Positions 4,718 through 8,583 of a stretch of 8,583 bases of DNA are shown here, piece by piece (the stretch's first letter is position 1; every line of letters starts with the position of its first letter). The DNA is from an uncultured Deinococcales bacterium. GTDB taxonomy: Bacteria; Deinococcota; Deinococci; Deinococcales; Trueperaceae. The notes below the pieces were generated by a model, which was not told where the DNA came from, searched no databases, and was given only the letters and a program-made list of their open reading frames with translations. The translations under genes were made by a program, and so were the position numbers. The stretch spans positions 1 through 8,583 of the forward strand of contig CALGZD010000411.1 in the NCBI GenBank assembly GCA_937934635.1. The letters run 5' to 3'.

Positions 4718-4763
4718 GTAACAACTGCTGTTTTTGAAATGCAGAGGTTACGTATCTTGTTCT

Positions 4764-4769
4764 GGAGGA
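4764..4769 (+). promoter_or_regulatory. Shine-Dalgarno that decides the RIO kinase start
   Basis: GGAGGA lies five bases before an in-frame TTG at 4775. The upstream ATG at 4739 has neither an RBS nor a TANNNT box at the leaderless distance. The RBS therefore points to TTG 4775 as the real start, which removes 12 residues from the longest frame. Confidence 0.6.
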
Positions 4770-4774
4770 CAAGC

Positions 4775-5644
4775 TTGAAGCGAATTACCAACTATGATCC
4801 GAATATCAGTATTGATGAAGATACCAAAGAAAGATTATCGAAAGGGAAAAGACGCAAAAAACTAAAAGCCATGCGCCAAGTGCATGAGCTGCAAATTGAT
4901 GAAGATAGTATTTACGAGAATTTTGATGATTACGGTTTGCAACAGTTTTATGAACGAGGTTTGATTACTGAAATCATCAATCAGTTAAAAACAGGTAAGG
5001 AGGCTACTGTCTTTTTGGTTGAAGGACCGTCGGGTTTGTTAGCTGCGAAGATTTATGCAGATATGATGGTGCGAGGCTTTAAAAATGACAGGATTTACAG
5101 AGAGCGTAGGTTTATTGGTGATGCACGCATTAAAAAGGCAATTGACCAACGGTCAAGAACTGGTGTTGATGCTCATCAAGCACTGTGGATTGGTGAAGAA
5201 TTTGCCACGCTTAACCGTTTTTACAAGGCTGGTTTACCTGTACCAAAACCAATTGCTCAAGAAGGTCGAGTAATCTTGATGGAATACATTGGAGATGAGG
5301 TTAGCCCTGCTTTACGATTGTCTGACGAACGTCTAAATGCTGATGATGCAGCAAGTGCCTTTAGGCAGAGTGTAGACATTATGGTTGAGATGGTCAAGCT
5401 AGGGAGAGTGCATAGTGATTATTCAACTTTTAATTTGCTGTGGTGGAAAGGGGAAGTGGTAGCTATAGACTTTCCGCAGGCTGTGGAGATTAAAGACAAT
5501 CCTAGTGCGTGGATGTTATTAAGGCGTGATTGCCAGACGCTTTGTAAGTCTTTTGAACGTTTTAAGATTGTGGCAGACGCTGAAGAGCTATTTGACGTTG
5601 TTAAAAAACGAGCGCGATTAGAACAGTTTGACATAATCATCTAA
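4775..5644 (+). CDS. RIO-type serine/threonine protein kinase
   Basis: 289 residues from TTG 4775 (301 if ATG 4739 is used; positions below count from that ATG). RIO kinase motifs run in order: the phosphate-binding loop KTGKEATVFLV (84-94), ATP-binding lysine K104 in LAAKIY, hinge region VILMEYIGDE (178-187), catalytic loop HSDYSTFN (225-232) with D227 and N232, and metal-binding IDFPQAVE (243-250) with D244, then LLRRDCQTLCKSF. The kinase core is complete, so activity is expected. The catalytic loop differs from the common bacterial HGDLSEFN at three or four positions. RIO kinases act in ribosome maturation in archaea and eukaryotes; the role of bacterial members is largely unknown. The N-terminal 45 residues are charged and Lys/Arg-rich. 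The gene is monocistronic, with its own leader hairpin and terminator. Confidence 0.88.
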   Translation: MKRITNYDPNISIDEDTKERLSKGKRRKKLKAMRQVHELQIDEDSIYENFDDYGLQQFYERGLITEIINQLKTGKEATVFLVEGPSGLLAAKIYADMMVRGFKNDRIYRERRFIGDARIKKAIDQRSRTGVDAHQALWIGEEFATLNRFYKAGLPVPKPIAQEGRVILMEYIGDEVSPALRLSDERLNADDAASAFRQSVDIMVEMVKLGRVHSDYSTFNLLWWKGEVVAIDFPQAVEIKDNPSAWMLLRRDCQTLCKSFERFKIVADAEELFDVVKKRARLEQFDIII

Positions 5645-5677
5645 ACTTCGTAGTCATCTAAATTCGGTTACAACTCG

Positions 5678-5723
5678 GTGCTTATCAAGCTTAAGTGGTA
5701 TTTGAAGATTGATAAGCACTTTT
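5678..5723 (+). terminator. Rho-independent terminator of the RIO kinase gene
   Basis: GTGCTTATCAA (5678-5688) and TTGATAAGCAC (5709-5719) form a perfect 11-bp stem with a 20-base loop, followed by TTTT and a pyrimidine-rich stretch. It lies 33 bases past the stop codon. Confidence 0.88.
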
Positions 5724-5753
5724 CTCTTTCTATCTAAGAGCCACCTCAATTGA

Positions 5754-5759
5754 TATACT
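5754..5759 (+). promoter_or_regulatory. -10 box for a leaderless GIY-YIG mRNA
   Basis: TATACT (five of six to consensus) is followed by exactly seven bases and the ATG at 5767. There is no Shine-Dalgarno between them. This is one of the clearest leaderless layouts in the window. No good -35 is visible at 17 bases. Confidence 0.65.
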
Positions 5760-5766
5760 TGAACCT

Positions 5767-6114
5767 ATGCCCATAAGCGCACGCTGGCGAAAACTAGAAA
5801 ATCTTCCACCCAAAAAGGGACGAGATGCTATGCCAGGTGTCTACGAACTGGCTGATGAAGATAAACATATTATTTATATTGGTCAGTCCAAAACAGATGT
5901 GCCAAACCGTATTCGTCAACATCTACAGAAAAATCGTTGCGTTGCAGAAAGTATTGTTTACTGGCGTCACGAGTACAGCCGTGTACCTCAAGCAGATGAA
6001 GCCAAACTTTTAACTGAATATCAAGATGCACACGATGCCTTACCACCTTGTAACAAAGCTATGCCAAAAGAAAGAGATGCTAAACGGCGTTATGCGGAAC
6101 GCTCACGGTCTTGA
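5767..6114 (+). CDS. Small GIY-YIG nuclease-fold protein
   Basis: A protein of 115 residues. The GIY-YIG signature is present as PGVYELA (G24, V25, Y26) and IIYIGQS (Y37, I38, G39), followed by the arginine-bearing helix VPNRIRQHL (R48, R50). Further on, E84 lies 12 residues before N96 (PPCN), the same spacing as the metal-binding Glu and Asn of UvrC, and E78 is a second candidate. All expected catalytic positions are therefore filled, and the protein may cut DNA or RNA. It has no added DNA-binding domain; only the Arg/Lys-rich tail (99-115) could contact nucleic acid. The whole-length pattern (ARWRKLENLPP, SRVPQADEA, RRYAERSR) resembles a single-domain family I associate with Deinococcus. 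Function unknown. It is transcribed alone from a leaderless promoter. Confidence 0.82.
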   Translation: MPISARWRKLENLPPKKGRDAMPGVYELADEDKHIIYIGQSKTDVPNRIRQHLQKNRCVAESIVYWRHEYSRVPQADEAKLLTEYQDAHDALPPCNKAMPKERDAKRRYAERSRS

Positions 6115-6142
6115 TATGTTTGATATAGCACAAACTATATTG

Positions 6143-6172
6143 TAGACAACACTTAATTTTTAAGGTTATACT
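6143..6172 (+). promoter_or_regulatory. Promoter of the DUF2227-type gene, probably leaderless
   Basis: TAGACA (6143-6148, five of six to consensus), an 18-base spacer and TATACT (6167-6172, five of six). The GTG start is only five bases beyond the -10, so the mRNA should begin at or next to it. This is the best complete promoter among the leaderless candidates. Confidence 0.65.
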
Positions 6173-6177
6173 TTCAT

Positions 6178-6768
6178 GTGGCTAGTGGACGTATGCATGA
6201 ATTTATCAATATGTCGGCTCTTGTAACTTTGGGTACGACCTATGTTGTATTGAAGGCTAACAATCTTATCCATATTCCGTGGTCTAGTCTTGCTATTTTT
6301 ACAGTTGCTTACCTAGTTGGTGTATTTTTGATAACACCTGATTTGGATGTGCAGTCCAAATGGGTGCGTCCAAAACGGTGGTGGGGAGTATTGGGTTATC
6401 TTTGGTGGCCTTACGGAATATTTTCTCGGCATAGAGGGATATCGCATACGTGGATTCTTGGACCACTGACACGGTTGCTCTATTTATTCTTTATCATTTT
6501 TTTACTGATACTTCCTATAGCTATCTTTATTGGTAGTCGCCAGTTTTACTTCACGACTCCGAACTTGCAGGGGTGGGGTAGGATTGTACTTATTGCTGCT
6601 CTTGGTTATTACCTTTCTCAATGGATGCACTTGTTTGGTGATAGAGTTCCTTTTGGTTATGACCGTACTATTTTAAGAAGAATTCGTAAACGAAGAGAAA
6701 AAGCCAGAAAAGATAGATTAAAACTGCAAGCAAAAAAGAAAGCCCCTGAATCAGAGTTCAAGGGCTAA
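6178..6768 (+). CDS. DUF2227/YdjM-type membrane metal-binding protein
   Basis: A protein of 196 residues beginning at GTG. The N-terminal ASGRMHE (H7) is a conserved start of this family, and a later ATG at 6193 would cut it off. Likely metal ligands follow in order: TPDLD (D55, D57), SRHRGISH (H85, H90) and the late HLFGD (H151, D155). This is the scheme of the YdjM/DUF2227 membrane-bound hydrolase-like group. Membrane segments lie at about 11-27, 36-53, 97-118 and 133-150. The C-terminal 35 residues are very basic (RRIRKRREKARKDR) and should stay in the cytoplasm. It is probably a membrane enzyme with a bound divalent metal; the substrate is unknown. The 3' end overlaps a terminator-like stem that works on the other strand. 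Confidence 0.82.
   Translation: MASGRMHEFINMSALVTLGTTYVVLKANNLIHIPWSSLAIFTVAYLVGVFLITPDLDVQSKWVRPKRWWGVLGYLWWPYGIFSRHRGISHTWILGPLTRLLYLFFIIFLLILPIAIFIGSRQFYFTTPNLQGWGRIVLIAALGYYLSQWMHLFGDRVPFGYDRTILRRIRKRREKARKDRLKLQAKKKAPESEFKG
6732..6766 (-). terminator. Minus-strand terminator inside the 3' end of the DUF2227-type gene
   Basis: AGCCCCTGAA (6741-6750) and TTCAAGGGCT (6757-6766) pair at nine of ten positions around a 6-base loop. Read on the minus strand the stem is followed by TTCTTTTTTG; the plus strand has no T run after it. It would stop transcription arriving from the phosphatase gene before it enters the opposite gene, as a backup to the terminator at 6996-7044. Confidence 0.6.
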
Positions 6769-6995
6769 GGAGTGATAAGTTAATAGCGGTGCTTGAATAC
6801 AACGCAAAATATCGGTAGATTTCAGACTATAAAAAATTCTGACTCTAACGGATTCTGAGTCCGATGAAGGTTTCTGATTTTGTGTGTATTGGTTCAAGTC
6901 AAAATGATTAAGTCAAGGATTACACAAGTCGATACACGGAATCTGGTAAACCGTTCAGCTAAAAACTTCTATAAAGCAATACTCTATAGCACACT
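6769..6995. other. Noncoding stretch between convergent genes
   Basis: About 230 bases with no supportable gene. It contains CGGA/TCCG and GACTC/GAGTC short inverted repeats near 6839-6864, and repeated AGTC-containing strings: AAGTCAA at 6896-6902 and 6910-6916, AAGTC at 6926-6930. GTGTAT (6883-6888) and ATACAC (6932-6937) could pair as the base of a larger loop. Nothing is strong enough to call an RNA gene. Confidence 0.3.
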
Positions 6996-7044
6996 ATAAA
7001 AAACGTGACCTAGATATTCGTAAAGCGAGCGACAAGGTCACGTT
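6996..7044. terminator. Bidirectional terminator over the phosphatase stop codon
   Basis: AACGTGACCT (7002-7011) and AGGTCACGTT (7035-7044) form a perfect 10-bp stem. On the minus strand it runs into TTTTTTATAG (bases 7003 down); on the plus strand it is followed by GTTCTTTTGTTT. It can thus end both the phosphatase transcript and the incoming transcript of the DUF2227-type gene. The stem includes the phosphatase stop codon and its last codons. Confidence 0.8.
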
Positions 7045-7513
7045 GTTCTTTTGTTTCAGGACCTGAGCCAGCAGCTTTAATTTGGCTTATGGCTTCATGC
7101 TCATCTAAACCTAAAACTTGCAAAAGGCAGCAAGCAAACATCCCTGTCCGACCAATACCAGCAGCACAATGAACCAACACAGATTCATTTGCTTTTAAAT
7201 CCCATGCAATCTCTTTGACTCTCTCAGCAAACTGTCCTTCATCATTTGGGAGACCAAAATCAGGAACTTCAATCGTGATTTTTTCAAAAGGCAAGCGCTT
7301 GTTTTCTATAGCGTTCGCATAATCAGGAGAGTAGTGCATAACTTCTTCCAAGGACGTTAGACAAACAACTTTATCTATCATCTTCTCTTTAAGTTCAACA
7401 GAAATCTCCTCCCACGATTCAAAACGACCGAGCATTGAGTGAAGGTATAGTTTTCCAAACGAATCATTGTCTATATTATTCTTGAAAATTTGTTCCAACG
7501 GTACTTGTCGCAT
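7010..7513 (-). CDS. Cysteine-dependent protein tyrosine/dual-specificity phosphatase
   Basis: A protein of 167 residues with the CX5R active-site loop HCAAGIGRTG (nucleophile C116, R122, preceded by VLV). The general acid is D85 in VPDFGLPND, about 31 residues before the cysteine, as in compact dual-specificity phosphatases. A conserved GSGPETKEQRDL stretch near 149-160 supplies the late Gln/Arg region. All catalytic residues are present, so it should hydrolyse a phosphomonoester in the cytoplasm: a phosphoprotein, or possibly a phosphoinositide or nucleotide. There is no signal peptide or regulatory domain. The start is set by a -10 box eight bases upstream; AAGGA three bases from the ATG is too close for a normal RBS. 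It diverges from the zapE-type gene, with 55 bases between start codons. Confidence 0.88.
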   Translation of the reverse strand: MRQVPLEQIFKNNIDNDSFGKLYLHSMLGRFESWEEISVELKEKMIDKVVCLTSLEEVMHYSPDYANAIENKRLPFEKITIEVPDFGLPNDEGQFAERVKEIAWDLKANESVLVHCAAGIGRTGMFACCLLQVLGLDEHEAISQIKAAGSGPETKEQRDLVARFTNI

Positions 7514-7515
7514 AA

Positions 7516-7534
7516 GTCCTTATTTTAACAGGAC
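7516..7534 (-). promoter_or_regulatory. -10 box of the phosphatase gene inside a small palindrome
   Basis: On the minus strand TAAAAT (7527-7522) ends eight bases before the ATG at 7513, again the leaderless layout. It is enclosed by the inverted repeat GTCCT (7516-7520) and AGGAC (7530-7534), a geometry in which a bound repressor would cover the -10. Confidence 0.5.
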
Positions 7535-7555
7535 ACAAAACTGATAGATTTCCGT

Positions 7556-7561
7556 TAGCCT
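7556..7561 (+). promoter_or_regulatory. -10 box for a leaderless zapE-type mRNA
   Basis: TAGCCT is followed by seven bases and the ATG at 7569, with no Shine-Dalgarno. The ATG at 7564 is in another frame. No -35 at normal spacing was found; TTAACA at 7525-7530 is too far upstream. Confidence 0.45.
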
Positions 7562-7568
7562 AAATGAG

Positions 7569-8583
7569 ATGTCGCAACTTTACAGCTCGAGCGATCTTAA
7601 TCTTTCCGACAAATACAACTTTAGCAACTTTGCTCCCCCACCTCGTTTTGGGGAAACCAACTTTGCTGCCTACATTCCTCAAGACCCAAGTCAGGAGGTG
7701 GCTCGAGCCCGAGTGCAAGCATTCACTGAAGAGGCTCAGCAAAGTATCGGCAAAGCACCTAAAAGAACAGGCTTGTTTGGACGTAAAAAGCTAAGCCCAG
7801 AAGGTCAAGGTCTCTATCTAGACGGTGGTTTTGGCGTAGGCAAAACACACCTTTTAGCCTCTGCCTACAATGCTTTTAACAACTCAGCTAAAGCTTACAT
7901 GTCTTTCCAAGAGCTGGTCTACACCATAGGCGCACTTGGCAAAGAAGCAGCACAACAGGAACTCGGACAATACAAACTCATATGTATCGATGAATTCGAG
8001 CTTGACGACCCTGGCAATACTTTGATTGTCAAAACTTTTCTTGCACATGCCTTTTCACTTGGTAACTACGTCATCACAACATCCAATACGCCCCCCGCTG
8101 CCCAAGGACAAGGTCGCTTTAATGCTGATGATTTTAAGCGAGAGATTCAGAGCATTGCTGAACGCTTCGAAATGCTCCACATCGATGGACCTGATTACCG
8201 CAAAAGACAGCAACTAAGCACATTAGTCACTACAAGAGAACTACTTGATATTGCCAAAGCAGACAGTCGAAATCGTCGTTTCCACCTTGATCATAGCGAA
8301 CTCAAACATGTCTTAGAACAAATGCATCCTATTCGCTACAGCAATATTTTGACGCAACTTGATGCACTCTATCTAGAAAATCTTGAGAGCATTCCTGACC
8401 AAAACAGTGCTCTACGCTTTGTACACTTTATCGATAAACTTTACGACATGAAAATTGGTTTTTGCGCTTCTGGTACTATTGCCATAGAAGAAATCTTTGA
8501 TCCAAGCTACAGAAACAATGCCTATGCAAAAAAACATTACCGCTGCCTGTCTAGGCTCTCGGAATTAATTGAAGAGGCAAGAA
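7569..8583 (+). CDS. zapE: ZapE/AFG1-type ATPase (partial, runs off the window)
   Basis: 338 codons are visible from ATG 7569; the stop lies beyond the window. The protein has the AFG1/ZapE P-loop ATPase layout: an N-terminal FGETNFAAYIPQDPSQ region, Walker A GGFGVGKTH (G86-H94, K92), Walker B LICIDEFELDDP (D141, E142), the TTSNTPP sensor strand (170-176), FKREIQSIAERFEMLHIDGPDYR, then IRYSNILTQLDALYLENL and a late LYDMKIGFCASG. In Escherichia coli, ZapE is a cell-division ATPase acting on the FtsZ ring; the mitochondrial homologue AFG1 is linked to protein quality control. The family assignment is firm, the division role here is inferred. At roughly 340 residues it is near full family length. 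It is divergent from the phosphatase gene. The overlapping frames at 7564-7794 and 8026-8217 are shadows of this gene. Confidence 0.88.
   Translation, partial: MSQLYSSSDLNLSDKYNFSNFAPPPRFGETNFAAYIPQDPSQEVARARVQAFTEEAQQSIGKAPKRTGLFGRKKLSPEGQGLYLDGGFGVGKTHLLASAYNAFNNSAKAYMSFQELVYTIGALGKEAAQQELGQYKLICIDEFELDDPGNTLIVKTFLAHAFSLGNYVITTSNTPPAAQGQGRFNADDFKREIQSIAERFEMLHIDGPDYRKRQQLSTLVTTRELLDIAKADSRNRRFHLDHSELKHVLEQMHPIRYSNILTQLDALYLENLESIPDQNSALRFVHFIDKLYDMKIGFCASGTIAIEEIFDPSYRNNAYAKKHYRCLSRLSELIEEAR

Noticed and set aside
4519..4738. tRNA, riboswitch or 6S-like RNA in the gap before the RIO gene
   Set aside because: No cloverleaf, T-loop GTTCGANNC or known riboswitch core was found. Only simple hairpins are visible, so I list them as terminator and leader structure.
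6864..6911. 15-codon frame starting ATG AAG GTT
   Set aside because: No RBS, no -10 at the leaderless distance and no other support.
7564..7794. 76-codon frame at the start of the zapE-type gene
   Set aside because: It is out of frame with the Walker A and B motifs. The frame from ATG 7569 carries all ZapE motifs and fits the -10 spacing.

Overview
The window looks like a chromosomal stretch from a bacterium of roughly 40% G+C (estimated by eye). It holds nine protein genes, one of them cut by the window edge, plus the tail of a possible tenth, two small-ORF candidates and many compact regulatory signals. I see no rRNA, tRNA, CRISPR array, transposase or phage gene. Three things point towards Deinococcota, with moderate confidence. 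The GIY-YIG protein and the DUF2227-type membrane protein resemble families I associate with Deinococcus. The ZapE/AFG1-type ATPase fits as well. Most tellingly, six genes have a TANNNT -10 box ending only 5 to 8 bases before the start codon and no usable Shine-Dalgarno, which is the leaderless-mRNA layout described for Deinococcus. The low G+C would be unusual for that phylum, so an uncultured or divergent lineage is possible.

Left part (1-2280): the C-terminal end of an unidentified plus-strand gene, then a minus-strand aminoglycoside-phosphotransferase-like kinase and a minus-strand protein with about ten membrane segments. The kinase and the membrane protein are separate transcription units: a good terminator lies between them and the kinase has its own leaderless -10.

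Middle part (2280-4350): a secreted YceI-family protein (minus) faces an HxlR-family regulator with a single cysteine (plus) across a 480-base intergenic region. The regulator is followed by a DM13-domain lipoprotein. Together they look like a small envelope redox or lipid-linked module run by a local redox-sensing regulator; this is an inference. The same kilobase carries three short tandem arrays (periods 14, 17 and 15 bases), a 24-base palindrome and a possible coupled upstream ORF.

Right part (4351-8583): a self-contained small transcription unit (consensus -35, strong RBS, 21-codon ORF, hairpin terminator) precedes a RIO-type protein kinase. The kinase probably starts at an internal TTG, and its mRNA leader can form a long hairpin. 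Next come a GIY-YIG nuclease-fold protein, a DUF2227/YdjM-type membrane metal-binding protein, a convergent tyrosine/dual-specificity phosphatase, and, divergent from it, a ZapE-type ATPase running off the window end. Most genes here are single units with their own promoter and terminator. A protein kinase and a protein phosphatase within 2 kb is suggestive, but there is no direct evidence that they act together.
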